Assembly (NCBI GenBank): GCA_024516035.1
Contig: CM044956.1
Location: forward strand, 53,425,546-53,489,545
Source of the DNA: Bactericera cockerelli
Lineage: Eukaryota; Arthropoda; Insecta; Hemiptera; Triozidae
DNA: 64,000 nt
Reading direction: 5' to 3'
Within the stretch, counting starts at the first letter, position 1. Every line of letters begins with the position of its first letter. This document shows, piece after piece, positions 21,261 through 34,145 of this stretch. The translations under genes were made by a program, and so were the position numbers. The notes below the pieces were generated by a model. It was not told where the DNA came from. It made no database searches and saw nothing but the letters and a program-made list of their open reading frames with translations.

Positions 21261-22735
21261 GACGATGAGAAATAATTGCTATCGTGGAAATTGGAAATTC
21301 TGCTTCAGGGTACTAAGGAGCTTGGTGCAGGTACCTTAATAATAATTGGTGAGCTAAGCAAGCAATTACGCAAGTTTCAAGAAACACACTAATGGATTAT
21401 ATAGTTTGAAAATTGTCACAATCACAATTCTTGCTTCTGGACAAAAAGCTTTTACCTTTAAATCCATACATTTCACCTTGAAATCTTCTTCAATATTTTT
21501 GTAGGTCAATCTTTTATAAGAATTTAAATTAAGGTCTCATTACACTTTTAATAGCTTCACTATACTCATGTAAAATAATATGTGAGACACAGAAGTTTTA
21601 CAAAAAAATACAAATACACTCTTCTCATCCATCGATCCCGGCCCTCCCGTATGGAAACGCATGCCGCAGGCATACGACACAAATTATCACCAAAGCTCTA
21701 CCATCGGGTCAGTTGTGTGGTATGTTTTACATATAAAACACCTCATTTAGTGCTTTTCCAAAGGGTAATGTGCTTATGATGCTCTAGAATAATGGCTTTA
21801 CTCGTAAACTTTTAATTTCCATAACCTCATTCCGGCCTATGAACAGATAATGTCGAGTTGTTTATGTCCGCTATTTTATAGAAGATACTAGATCCGCAAT
21901 AGATTGTCGAGTGATATAAAGCTACTAAACAGTGATTAACATTTTGAAGATTCCTCTCGAAATGAAGATTTACTGAGAAGATAGCAGGCCATCTTCCTCA
22001 CTAGCAGGAGTGAACTGTCAGGAATTCTGCTAGCAGGAATGTGCCGGCCGGATTCACATGAAGAAGACATACACCAGATTCCTGCCAGAGATTGTCAAGA
22101 TGTTTATGATAAGTTGTGAACCTGCAGATGTCAATGGACCTGAATCCAGAATATTAAATTTGACAGAAACAGAACTTTGACGTACCTTCTCTTTCTTTTC
22201 TTACGTAAAAAAAGGTGCAGAAAATTCTAAAATTATCTTAATAAAAACGTGCTATGTTAAGCTGTTGGTATAATGGGATTTCTTGACTGACGGTCTAAAT
22301 AAAGCACTACAATATTAATTATATCCTCTTTTACTTCAAGAATTAAACTGTAAAAAATGCTCTAGGAATTAATTAACTTCGTCTCAAAATACATTTTTAT
22401 CTATTTAAAATAATAAAAATTAATAAATGTTTAGTAATACAACTAAAGCCATTCTATCTTTTAAGGCAAATCTGTCTTGTGTTACAATATAGTTATTTGG
22501 TTCATTCGACACATCCACCTAGTTTGTTTCACTCTGTCTAATTTTATTATTACTTCTTATTTTTGTTTCCTTTTCTCTGTGTCGTCTTTTCCAACTACAA
22601 TTATTTTTCCATTGCAACCAATGCGGAGATTTCTCCTCTGATTGTTTAAGATCCGAATTTTCTTCTAACTCTCTTCTTATCGCAGTTTATAATTTTCCGA
22701 TGTCAATTATTTCAATTTTCCGCCTCTTGTTTCAG
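21261..22735. other. no gene recognised
   Basis: Unique-looking AT-rich DNA. From about 22535 it becomes pyrimidine-rich and leads into the acceptor-like site at 22735. Confidence 0.45.
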
Positions 22736-22799
22736 GTATGGATCAGGAACTGACTTTCATGTTTCTGTTGTTGATACTGTAAATATGAAGTTACTTCAG
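22736..22799 (+). other. candidate 64-bp internal or first coding exon
   Basis: A pyrimidine tract ending TTGTTTCAG precedes position 22736, and CAG/GTGAGT follows 22799. Both are strong splice-site matches. Between them one frame is fully open (after one leading base, YGSGTDFHVSVVDTVNMKLLQ, 21 residues). Alternatively the in-frame ATG near the end (MKLLQ) could begin a signal peptide, with the rest as leader. No neighbouring exon was found and no homology recognised, so it stays a candidate. Confidence 0.25.
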
Positions 22800-23264
22800 G
22801 TGAGTAATTATAATTAACAAGTAAGTATACATACAATACCAATACAGTCACACCTTGATGTATTGGACTCGGATACAATAGAAACCTTTGTTATAGTAGA
22901 ATTTTTGCTCTGTCCCTTGGGTTCTATTCTATTATGTACAGGTTCAACTATATATTATAATTATGTATAAATTAGATCATTATCATGATAGGGTGGCGTC
23001 ATCGTGAACGATAGTGACAGTGGAGGAATATGGACAGTGGAGGTAGCCAGACAGTGGAGGAATAACTCAGCACTTCTACCACTGTCTTTGTAAGGAGGCT
23101 AATAATTAACAAGGGTCCCCAGAACCAAGCCAATGCTGGTCTACTCCCTGTTTGTAGTCCCCCAGCCAGACTGCTGGTCTATTATAGTCCCCCAGCCAGA
23201 CTATATAAAGTAGATGTAGTATATGAATTACAATAACTAATACGTTAACAATTAAATAAGTAAA
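22800..23264. other. no gene; small local duplications
   Basis: GACAGTGGAGG occurs three times in 23009-23062. TAGTCCCCCAGCCAGACT occurs twice, 32 bases apart, in 23155-23204. Nothing else recognised. Confidence 0.5.
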
Positions 23265-23345
23265 GTCCCTCATACAGGACTAACGGTTGAACCCCGCCGT
23301 TATTCAAACCAGCAATCTGCGGGTTAGTCTCGGCCACGGTGAGTA
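23265..23345 (-). mobile_element. tRNA-like SINE head (tentative)
   Basis: On minus, CCGTGGCCGAGACTAAC (box-A-like) and GCGGGGTTCAACCG (box-B-like) are spaced as in a tRNA-derived promoter. The fold is poor and there is no second copy in the window. Confidence 0.3.
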
Positions 23346-23613
23346 CTTAAAAATTCATTACATCAAATTTATAGCCTCAAAGAACTTACTGTTCTATATG
23401 TATTTTTTTTGTCTATAGGTACTATAATAAAGGTACAATATACATATCATGTAGTATAGGTAGAAATATAAAATTATTCTATCTATTTTCCACTGTCTGA
23501 TTGGTAAATTTTACTTTACATAGATAATATAGTAACTACCTACTAATGGACCCCTGTGTATCGATCTACCTAGCATTGTAAAAACAATCCTGCACTATTC
23601 TTGTTACTCCGAC

Positions 23614-23673
23614 CAATACAATACTGTTCAATACAATACTGTTCAATACAATACTGTTCAATACAATACTGTT
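23614..23673. repeat. 15-bp tandem repeat, 4 exact copies
   Basis: CAATACAATACTGTT repeats four times without a mismatch, which suggests recent expansion. Confidence 0.95.
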
Positions 23674-23679
23674 CACCTT

Positions 23680-26340
23680 GAACATGGGACATGGACACAA
23701 TGCGTGAGGCACACGTCGCTATTGTCCTCAATTGTCCTCATTGTGACACGTCTAATTGAGTAGCAGGTCCTAGGAGTGGAAATAGAAGAATAGGACTTCA
23801 GAGATCAGTAACAGATAGAACCCAGGATCTGTTATAGAAGAACGCGCTTAACACTGTCTGTCCTTTCACAAAGTGACAAAATACTAATAATATTATTAGA
23901 ATACCGTCCGAACATGGATATATGTGAAACCTGGATAAAAGAAAAAACGATTCCATGTCGGACACTGAAACTTACACATGCGTTGGTGGCTTCTGAACAA
24001 TGTCATCTATGGACGTACGGAAATAGGAGAAGGATCAAAAAGTTCTTTAATTTTATTATCTCCTAAAATAGAATCCTGTTGCATATTGTGTTCGTTACTT
24101 ATATTTTCCAGAATATCTAGGGTGTATCAAAAGATCATGTACAAAAAGAAACCAGGTATAGATCAGGGGCGGGGAAATGGGGGATCATGAAATATACCCT
24201 AGCCCCTTAGTGTCCATTTCCGTATAGGGGTTTATCAAGCAAAGTGGCCTTTATTAAATTTGAGCTCTATTAGGCTGGCTGAATATCTTTTATCTACTTA
24301 TAGCTTTGATAGTCATCAGGCTGCTCGAAATACAGGTATATCTGGTTCTATCTGAGTCTTTTATTTTCAGACAGTCAGTCACTCCTTCTGTTTGGGATTC
24401 TGGAATCAGATAGTAATGATGGGAAAAGTTTAGAACCTGCTGATAAGTGCTTCGATGAAGATTATTACTTTAATGGCGGTGTTTGATGATGATGATTTGA
24501 TGATAATAGGAACGCGCCCATCAGGGCTTTCCATTTTTGTCATAGTATATTTAGTAATTACGTCATAATATGAGCTAGAAAGGGATTTTTCTAAATCTCT
24601 GAACAAACGAGGCGCGGTTGGTGAGATATTTAAACATAAATTTTTAGTTAAAAATTTCATTATTAATATTATTATTTTACTATATTCAGAATTTCCTAAT
24701 GGTCTGTTTTGTTCAGAGCTTCTGTAAGAACCAACATGGCCACATAATAGCACATATTATTTACAATCATACAGCAAGCTTATGAGATTCAGAATGAAGA
24801 TAAAACAACAATATTATTGTATATAATAACAAATATTACCACATAAGAGAATGTGCAACACTTTGACAATGCAGAAAACTGATTGCAATCTGAGCAGAGT
24901 CCAGATACCAAACAAAATCGCAGACACTTTATTCAATTTAACGAGCCGAGATATTATCTGCTGTGTAGTTCGGATCAATATGGACTTTCAAAATAACAAG
25001 ATTACATTTCATAATGGTCGCTATCTATTTATAACAAGTTATATTATTGAAAAGATCTGAAGAACAAGGTAGAGGAGGCGATGTAAGCAAGTTTAGCATA
25101 CCAAAGTAATACTTGTCTGACCTTGAAATTTGCTAATAGGTTCCTCAAACAATTATCATTTTATTAATGAGTGCCATTAAAAAGTAAACTACTAAAATTT
25201 CGAAGAATTTTTCTTTTCAATGATATTAAAATAAACTAGAAATTTAAGAATTTAAATGTGCTATGCAGGAATGCTTTGACAAGAATCGTACCACGCAGAA
25301 TCACCATTCTAATTGAATTCTTTTTTATCTAGAATCAAACTTATTTCTGCGGACTAAAAGTTCACCAGAATAACCACTTCACAAACAATGAACCAGCAAT
25401 AATGAGTAGATTTGATGTGATAGTTTTATTTTTTTCAAATTAAGCATTCAATAATTGAATTCAAAAGTTGTTTTACATAAATGCCGTCTTCCCGTGATGA
25501 GGCTAGGTCATGTCGGATTGAACGAATTAATAATTTATAATATAAACAAATTATGAAAGTATTTAAATCAGGCACAACAGGTCTTTTCAGGAGTCATAAA
25601 AACCCACCCAAATAGAAAAAAAATAGAAAAGAGGACACCAGAAGGGTCACTAAATCCTTCAAAACTATTAGTTGAAGCGGGTTGTTCTTTGTACTGCCAA
25701 GAACATGAAATTTGAAAATAAATGTTAACGAAAAAAATACAATACATCAACATCACAGTAAAATGTCAATTTTTCATGAAAGAGAAAGCAAATTGATGTG
25801 GCATATATTTTTTCTCGATTGGTCACTGAATACTTTAACATTCCTACTTTTGAAAGTAAGATTACCAGATCCAAGGAACATCGATCATGAAAAAAATGTT
25901 GAACAATACCGACCCAAAGTAGGTTTGATAAAATGCAGAGTAAAATTAGAAGAAAACCTTCATAGTTACTACAGATTTGTTATGTATACACTATACATAT
26001 TAATAGTAAGTAGAACTTCATATTGAAGATTTTATCATTAAGACCTTCCTCTACATCAATTGTTTATTTGAGAGAATTTGATCAATTAAAACAATTTCTT
26101 AAGAGTCTCAAGATATGTAATGAAAATATAGGCAACTTTTCGTTCTTGAATATGTGAACAAGTTAAAGTAAAAGATCACAGTTAAATTATTTTAAAACTC
26201 CTGGCACAACATTCTGTATAACCCACAGGTTTTCAAAGTTTCTAGTTCTAGTATAATGAAATTTAACAGGACAGGAATCATAACTCATAATAAACAGAAT
26301 GATTTACTTCATTTTTTTCTTCTTCAATCGAAAACCGTTC
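23680..26340. other. no gene recognised
   Basis: About 2.7 kb of AT-rich unique-looking DNA. Several 60-107-codon frames occur but none has start context, composition or motifs suggesting a protein. Confidence 0.45.
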
Positions 26341-26856
26341 TTTCCGACCAATTTGACACTCGAAGAGAGAGAGGGAGAGAGAGAGAGAAACCCTCTTCTT
26401 CTATTTATGTAGGTATACTTAATTTAATCCTGACCCCATAAGGGTCCTATGAATTCTAAAAGGGATTAATCACCTTCCTGTATCTGGTCACCTCTGCAAG
26501 TCGACATATACATGCAGGGGTTCAGTGTAAATAAAGAATAGTAAACCAACGTTGAACCATCCGACGAGAAAATAACGTCAATAAATTTGTTCGCATAGGT
26601 GTGAATAGTACTATCATATAGAATTATATGATTCTAATAGGGTATGATTCAAAAAGTAATCAATGAGTTGAAAGAGAAATCAGGAAAAATGAAAAGGAGC
26701 TCATAACATAATAATGAAAGAACTATAAATAGAAACAAGAAAATGCAGCAGAGAGTGAAGAATATATCGAGGGACACAAAATAGAACAAATTCCTTTGGA
26801 GTAAAGGAAATACAGATGAAACGGAGTAAAATGAAAAAAAGATACCAACACGAGAT

Positions 26857-26921
26857 GAAGAATTGAGATATGAGGAAGAAGTGAGAGATGAGGAAGAATT
26901 GAGAGATGAGGAAGAAGTGAG
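26857..26921. repeat. 18-bp tandem repeat, about 3.6 copies
   Basis: GAAGAA(T/G)TGAGAGATGAG repeats with T/G alternating in successive units, giving a 36-bp higher-order period. It encodes RDEEEL/RDEEEV on plus by chance. An (AG)n tract lies just upstream at 26360-26392. Confidence 0.85.
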
Positions 26922-26924
26922 CCT

Positions 26925-28280
26925 TCACTCTCGACTTCTGGACGTCCTAATAGAAACATCCCTTTCAGGAGTAACTTGTAGATTAGATGTGCTAGTCAAA
27001 CAAGTAGAGCATTGCGAAGGGTTAGGGGCAGTGAGAACAAGGAGGTCACTACTTGTGAAAGATGAGGGAGGGAGGACAAGGGCAAACGTGGAAGAAAAAG
27101 GATGTAAGAGGGTTATTAAAACAGCGTACTGAGGAAAATGAGAGTGAAATGACTTGACAAATTTAGTGACTTTGGAAATGATTTCAGTAGCTAGATTCAT
27201 AAAGCCGTGTATTCGTAACCTGTCGGTGATTGAATTTCCAAGCGAAGAAAAAAAAAATAGTAAATTGAATTTGAGTAATTGTGATTAAGACAAATATGAT
27301 AACTGGAGGATGCTGAGGATATTGATAACACTGTTTACATCACAAATTCCACACTTTGGAAGTTTCCCCCTTCACAAAAAAAATTAGGCATTTTACAAAA
27401 GATGACATGGAAATAAATGTAACAATTAAGTATGCATTCACTATCCGTTATACATTACATACAACCATTGGAACTTGAGAAAATATAGTCAATATTGACT
27501 TCATCTACATAAATATCAACTTTATTGAGGAAAAAAATTTCAGCAAAAAGCACAATAAAAAAATTCTAGCAGAAACTTGAAATATTTCCTCTATTGCAAT
27601 GTCATTTTTGTTTCCCAAGAAAAATCAAGTCGTTTTTATTTACTTTTTTACAAAGAGCTCAAAATGCTGTCTTTATTGAAAACATTCCATACCTTTTTAT
27701 TTTATTTCTTATTCTTTAGAAAAGCGAAAGAAGCATTGGAATTATGAATTCAGGACATAGAAGCACATCTGGGCTCTTCCTGGTAGAATATACATATAAA
27801 AGAAAACTGGAGAAGTTTCCTGAAAGACACACAAAGATCACCAAAGAAAATCGTTGTGGTATGAAAATAACGAAATGGAAACTAGCATAGAAAGTACATA
27901 GGAGCTGGACTGGTAACTTCTATGTTTATGTACTATTGTTCTTTGCTCCTATCTTATTTTTACAATTATGTTTCCAAAATTTAAATAACGCAATAATTAC
28001 ATCAGATATGTTCACTTTTCTTTATGTCTATTTTTTAAATAATGAAAATAAAAAATCAACGACAACTGCTTGACAGTCTGATTTTTCAGTTACCCAAACT
28101 TCTCAAGTAACAGTCAAGTTGTGGTGTATTGTGTTTGTAATGTCAGTAATAGCTATCATTTTGTTGCTAAACATACTTGTTAATATCACTTTGTCTTCGT
28201 TAAACCTTACGGGGTTTCGTTCTTTTCGATTTGTACACGTTTTTCTTTGCAAATGCTTATCTTCTCTTATTATTCACTTT
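26925..28280. other. no gene recognised; SINE-A relic at 27215-27305
   Basis: TCGGTGATTGAATTTCCAAG and TTTGAGTAATTGTGATTAAG, ending AATATGATAAC, resemble family A in forward orientation. Otherwise AT-rich with no gene. Confidence 0.4.
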
Positions 28281-28283
28281 TTT

Positions 28284-28890
28284 ACTTTCCTTATCTTATA
28301 ATAAGGAAAGTATTGTATTCGTCGAAAATTTGACCTACCCAGTTTTTCACATTTCTGGACGAATCATGGCCTCAGGATACCAAAAAATGTCAGCCATTGG
28401 TCCGTTCGTCTGTCTGTCTGTCTGTCTGTAAACAGGATATCTCAAGAACGGTAAAAGCTAGAAACTTGAAATTTGGTACACAAATTAATTTTATACACCA
28501 GACGAACCACGAAACTTTTGGTTGAAATCGGCCGCATTCTGCGGCCACAGGGCCGCAAATGCTAGCCGCAAGCGCCGCTTCTTTAAATTGGTTAAAGATA
28601 CAAAATTTTTTAGAGAACAACATTTTCTTAGATTAAAAAAATAATAGGGGTCTATTCTGATCATTTTTTTGATATCTTGAACTTTTTGGAACTCGGCCCC
28701 AATTTACCGGTATTTGGGGGGGACCCGCTTTGACTAACTTTTTTATTATTCATCCTACATAGGGGTTGTGACATATCAAATTCAATGATTTTGAAGTGCT
28801 GATTACGAATTTGGCATTGGTTTTTAGTTATCTGTTACCGTTGAGTCACCAGTGGCGGAATTCGACTCTTTTTTGGGGGATAAGGAAAGT
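28284..28890. mobile_element. 607-bp repeat with 12-bp inverted ends (ACTTTCCTTATC)
   Basis: The left end is ACTTTCCTTATC and the right end GATAAGGAAAGT, exact inverses. The left end is itself followed by ATAATAAGGAAAGTATTG, making a terminal mini-palindrome. Inside are a (TCTG)n tract and AGGATATCTCAAGAACGG with GAAATTTGGTACACA, a motif common in arthropod repeats. No transposase and no clear target duplication. A non-autonomous element is the best guess. Confidence 0.5.
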
Positions 28891-31129
28891 CGTGTGATGT
28901 TTACACCAGATTTTTTAAATTTCATTTCAGTTTACCTACCACTTTTACCACCGCGTAGGTTGAAATGTCTACAGACAGGAGCCAAGGTACAATAAAATTA
29001 AAATCTAATCATAATAAAATTATCCCTAGCCATAAATGATACAGTTTTACATAATGTCATTTTTATTTTCCAAGTTTAGCAAGATTTACAAAATAAAATC
29101 ATTAAAAAAATTTTTTCTTCAAATAATAATGTTAAATTTCCTCCGTGATTTGTCTGATCGTTATGATTAGACGTTAGGATCCTATGAGTAACTATTTCGT
29201 CCCACCGACCAATCATCTAGTCATAACCATTAGCAGACAATTATGCTCATGTAACTCAACATTTAAAAGTAGTTAGAATTCATTAGCCAATAGTAAATTC
29301 GTTACACGGAATGATCTACATGTTTTTTACTCTCAATATTACGATCTGGTTGAACAGATCTGTTTAGATATGTGGTTTTATCTTAAAATATGATCGCTCT
29401 ATGTAAATGAAAGTAATGAAAACAAACATAAAACTTAATAAACATAATATTTGTTTAACCTTATGCACAAGATAAATAAGAAGATGATAGAAGATATCCA
29501 CGGAGCTACCTACCTAAATTCCTCGTTTTAAAAACAAAGATAGTTAATAGTTTCATTAAGTAGATAAAAGCCCATGCAGAGGATTGGGAAATGTCGAGCC
29601 CACCTAGTTGATAGGAGATTATAGCAAGACACATTATAACTAGAAATCTGATAAGAATTGAAATAATAAATAGAAGTGCCAGGACAAGGACTGGAATGTA
29701 GGAACCCAGAACACAATGTAGGAACCCAGAACACAATGCTGGAAACAATACCGGGATAAGAGCTGAAATTGAAATCCAAGGGACAGATGGAGTTGGATCA
29801 CTTCTGTGTGAAGTGAAACGCCAAAAAATTGTCCAAGATAACCTTATTAATTGTATCTTGCGTCAATTTAGGGAACCATGAACAGTCTTGAAAATTTAAT
29901 AAATATATCTACACTAGTTGCCTACACATTTTTTTTTCTTTTTCAAAATTTAAAATAAAGTAATAAATAAAAAAACCTACTAATACCAACAACATTGGTT
30001 GTTTATATTGCTTTCAAAACCACCGTTATGCTCCTAAAAATGAAGAAGTATTCCTTCCTCATTTAGCATAAATATAATTCAACGAAATGAATTTTTTCAT
30101 ATTTTATTATTTATATTTCTTTTTACACATAATATATTTCTGCCATTTGCACTCCAAAGGGCTAAGTACTCAGAATACTTGAGAAATTTCCTCTCTGAAT
30201 TACAAGGAACATTTTTTGGAATAGGTATGCTCGTGGCTTCGGTTCTCCTGTATTTTGTTTACAAATGTTGCCAACTTTGTTTATAAATCCCATTGTTTCT
30301 TCTGCCCAAAGAAATTATTCATTTCACCGAAATTGTACTGGTATGCTCTTATTTTTCAACCAGCAGTCGTTGTTTTTGGTGTTCCCATCACAACTCCTAG
30401 CATTGTTGAAGATTAATGGTATGATAACAAGCCAACCAAAGATTAATAAAGAATCGATCTGAATCTTAATTGATATCAATGGTGCTTTCGATAAGAAACA
30501 AAAACAACATTAGGACTGGTATCAGATGGGGCACGGTACATGTTGCTGGACCTGGGCGAGTGGGAGGAGGAGATTGGAAACAATGTCAGAGGCAAAGGTT
30601 ATGATGACTTTGATGAGGAGATACCTGAGATGATGGACAAGCTAACAAGAAACCTGGAGTCAGTGACCTGGGAATAAGACCTGGGAAACATCTGTTTCGG
30701 TTTTTGTACGAATGTATTAGTTTGTGGTTGAAATCTTCCTTGTTTTTGAGTTGGTATGACAGAATTTCTTTGAACCATCACAAAATATGATTTTTGTCAA
30801 TAAAAAAAATAACGAAAAATACGTGACGCAACGCAATTTTTTTTTATAATTACACTTATTAGGGTGTTTGATATAAATTTAAATAACATGTAAACAAAAT
30901 ATTTCAATTAGAATTTATTATTGTGCATTTTTTTATGAATATTTTTTTAGTCATTTTGGCTAAGACTGTAAAGAGCGGCTAGTTTCTTCGTTAATCAATA
31001 CGATCGATTTGAAAGAAACGTCTGCCAGGAATAAGAATGCTCATGCTGTAAAAAAAAATGTCTTCTGACACCTTGATAGAAATAATTTTTCAGCTGAAAG
31101 CTATTATGCAGATATCCTTGACGATCAAT
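28891..31129. other. no gene recognised
   Basis: AT-rich, unique-looking DNA. AGGAACCCAGAACACAATG is duplicated in tandem at about 29700-29738. Short frames lack protein features. Confidence 0.45.
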
Positions 31130-31430
31130 ATCCTGCACTGGCAGGTCACTGGCAATCGAATGCTTGATTGATGGCTGATTATTGCTCGCACCTCTACAAT
31201 ATCTGAAACATTGGCTGACCCCTTCTCTGGATGGAGGGCCACTCCAGCAGGCACCCCATGGGGTCTTCTCTATTCCGTTTCCATTTACTACTCAGCAAGT
31301 CATCTCGGCCAGATAAATCATGTTGCGTGAATCACGAGCAGTGCTCCCTTCTCTGCTCTGACGGGTTTCCTGACTTCACTGATTTGTGCTGGCCCATCTG
31401 AGCCTTTTGGAACTATACCTGTAAGTTTGC
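31130..31430. other. GC-richer unique segment
   Basis: The segment is clearly less AT-rich than its flanks (for example ACCCCATGGGGTCTTC) and ends at CCTGTAAGTTTG, a donor-like site. One plus frame is open for about 45 residues (…PSLDGGPLQQAPHGVFSIPF…) before a stop. Too short and unrecognised to call an exon. Confidence 0.2.
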
Positions 31431-32125
31431 AAGCTACAGCAGATGCAGAAGAGAAAATAATAAAACAAAAGGATGAAATCTATTTCATAAGCGTGGACAC
31501 TATCCCTTAACACGCAATATAGTGGTACTTTCAATCAGAGTATGTCTACTTATATTAAATCTAATCCTGTTTTATAATGTGGTCCTGATTCACAGGTGAT
31601 GACCATAAGAGTTCGATCTGTGTCCTGTTCGGGCTGGTCTCTAAGAGTATGAAGAATTATTGACTTCTTGTTTATATAAAATATGCATACATACATACAT
31701 CATTACATCAATTACATCATAGTCTTCTGGACTATTGAAATAGAAGTCAGATAGTTCTTTGTAAGGTCCTTGTGACCAACATTTCTCCATTGATACTCAG
31801 TTTTTATTCTTTAATAGCGTGCGATTTATAAATTTGATAAAAGTTCCGTAGAAAACGCAAAATTCCGGGTGTTGATGTAATTAGATTTATTGTTTCATCT
31901 TGAACATTAAGTCCACAGGATTAGAGGGAACGTTCTCAGATCTGTGGAAGTGACATTTTGTTTTGTTTTGTTGTGGAGAGAAAACCCTGGAGGATTACTG
32001 TTATGCGGGATTGTTTGCAGAGGTCAAATAAATCTTCCGAAAGTCATTTTTTAATCTAAAAATGAAACGGAAAGTAAAAGTCGTAACCACACAATCATCT
32101 GCTGATCAATGCATAAGGCTTGCGT
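31431..32125. other. no gene recognised
   Basis: AT-rich sequence with a short CATA/CATT repeat near 31685-31720. Confidence 0.5.
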
Positions 32126-32128
32126 GCA

Positions 32129-32312
32129 AGAGATTGCTATAGGCAATAACCCCGCCCTTTAGTTAGGACATTTGCTTATATTTTATTAATGTTATCTATA
32201 TTGTTTAGCTTTTTCTCTGTTCATAGGTATTGTTCCAAATTTTTAAATTTCATCATTACCTGTTTATACATGTGTCCATTTAATAAAGAGTTAAACAATA
32301 ATAATGAATCTC
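32129..32312 (+). mobile_element. LINE-type retroelement 3' end
   Basis: AGATTGCTATAGGCAATAAC then CCCGCCCTTTAGTTAGGAC, as at 333-470. It extends to AATAAAGAGTTAAAC and an (ATA)n-like tail, giving a polyadenylation-like signal and a tail as expected of a reverse-transcribed insertion. Confidence 0.6.
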
Positions 32313-32696
32313 CTAATTGATAAAATCTAGGAGCTATCATTGGGGAGTGAATTCTATTTTGTCGCCTTTTAAGACTGAGTGATATTCAATACTCTCTATT
32401 ATATGTGTTTTGTTTTCTTTTGTGAATTATTAAAATTAAAATTTGTACGATTTGCAATAAAAATAAAAATTAAGAATCAGAAATTTAATAGTTGAACAGA
32501 TCACTTTGAAACGAAAGATTATCAGTTTGAACCCATTTACCACTGCAAGAGTTATAGGTCCATTTCTATACATTTGCATGTCTAAAAATTTTTACTATAA
32601 ATTATTTAATTACGTATATTTGTTGTAGTTTGTATAATAAAATCTCTTTGTGTTAATATGCAGTACCTATTATAATAAAGGTATCTCATCTTTGTC
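32313..32696. other. no gene recognised
   Basis: AT-rich spacer. Confidence 0.5.
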
Positions 32697-32822
32697 GCGT
32701 GGCACAGCACTACAAGATGTCTACAAGCGACGGACTTGTAACATGAAGGTCGGTGCTTTCAGCGTGGATTTAGTAAATTTTCAGTAATTGTGATGTCACG
32801 AAAATGATAAACACAAATATTA
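32697..32822 (+). mobile_element. tRNA-derived SINE, family A
   Basis: Carries GTCGGTGCTTTCAGCGTGGA, TTTAGTAAATTTTCAGTAAT, TGTGATGTCACGAAAATGA and ends ACACAAATATTATAAC. Same order as the other copies, with the B box decayed. Confidence 0.6.
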
Positions 32823-33201
32823 TAACTTTTTTAAAAATTAAAGTAATGTTACATGATGAAAGTTATATACCTACAGTGGATCTCAATAAGTATTACTATG
32901 AAGTGGTACTAAAACGAAAATAATAATTTAATAACTTTTATATTGCATTAATAAATAATTCTTTAATCGTTACAAACAATACTTTCATCCCATTTATTAG
33001 TTATTAATTGTAATAAAAAAAAATTGAAATATATTTCCCCATCTCTTTCAAGAGAATTTTGTTAATATGCTTACAGGATTTATTCACGTGAAAATACTGT
33101 TGCTTCACACGTAAAATGCAACATAGGTACTTCAATCAGCATGATTGAGTAAATTACACATTGAACCATGTGGAATATGGAACCATGTGGAATATAAATT
33201 A

Positions 33202-33605
33202 TACAGGGTGTTTCAGAAAAGTGTGCATTAATTTTAACCACGTATTTTATGTACCATTTTTGGGGGGGTTAACTCTATAACAAAATGGGCGAAAGTGCTT
33301 CATAAGGGAGATAAACATCTCTAAAGGTTCTTTAAAAAAATCTTAGATTTTGAATTACGCCTTACCTGTTAGAGTTATTGAAACGCGGAAAAAAATTGAC
33401 TCCCAATACAAGATGACGCCGTTATTTTGATGTGAGAATTGAGGTCATTGCACTTTCAGGGACGGCCACAGGGGGGTTAACTGAAAGAAAATGTATCTCC
33501 CTTATGAAGCACTTTCGCCCATTTTGTTATAGAGTTGACCCCCCCTAAAATGGTACATAGAATACGTGGTTAAAATTAATGCACACTTTTCTGAAACACC
33601 CTGTA
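33202..33605. mobile_element. 404-bp foldback element, CAGGGTGTTTCAG ends (TA target)
   Basis: Starts TACAGGGTGTTTCAGAAAAG and ends with its inverse, with TA on both sides (33200-33201, 33606-33607). Arms are about 117 bases (ACAAAATGGGCGAAAGTGC and its inverse) and the spacer about 170. Just upstream, ACCATGTGGAATAT(…) is duplicated at 33165-33195. A Tc1/mariner-type non-autonomous element. Confidence 0.9.
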
Positions 33606-33629
33606 TACAATTACGCATACATATTATTA

Positions 33630-33860
33630 TTATTGAGCTTACTACAAATTATTATTGAGATGGTCATTATTATTATTTAACTCTCTATTAAAAAACCTTG
33701 TGTTTACTTGTCATGATGAAAATTAGAATAAAAAAATTTGAACAATATATAAAAAAAAGATAAACAATATTGATAGCATGAATAAAATATATACAGATTT
33801 CCTAACTAAAGGTTATTTCTATGGCAATTTCTTCCACCCAACCCTTTGGTGTAGGATCAT
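33630..33860 (-). mobile_element. LINE-type retroelement 3' end
   Basis: Read on minus it has GGGTTGGGTGGAAGAAATTGC, CTTTAGTTAGGA and a tail leading to AATAGAGAGTTAAATAATAA. It matches the 32129 copy, but the CCCCGCCC core is lost. Confidence 0.5.
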
Positions 33861-34039
33861 GTGTACGTGAACCCGTTGGTAATAATAATAATAATACACA
33901 AATTTGGATAGGACTAAAGAGTAATCTTAGGTATTCCAGCAGTTGATTTGGCTCCTATGAAAGGGAATTCCTAGCCTTACACAGCAGCAACAAGGAGTGA
34001 GTTTCTTTTAGGGAAACCCCCCGAATCACAAAATCAGTA

Positions 34040-34145
34040 TAAAAAGAAAAGTGAGAAGTTGTATTAGATGTACATAAATATCAGAACATACCTGGACAGC
34101 TGTTTCGAGCTTATTTGCTCTCATCAGCAGGAAATATAGTTCTGA
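34040..34145. repeat. dispersed repeat P (GAACATACCTGGACAGCTGTT)
   Basis: AAGTTGTATTAGATGTACAT, ATCAGAACATACCTGGACAG and GAGCTTATTTGCTCTCATCA match 56735-56840 with some divergence. The GAGAGCAAATAAGCTCGAAA-type inverse resembles ends of Penelope-like or DIRS-like elements, but that is only a suggestion. Confidence 0.45.
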
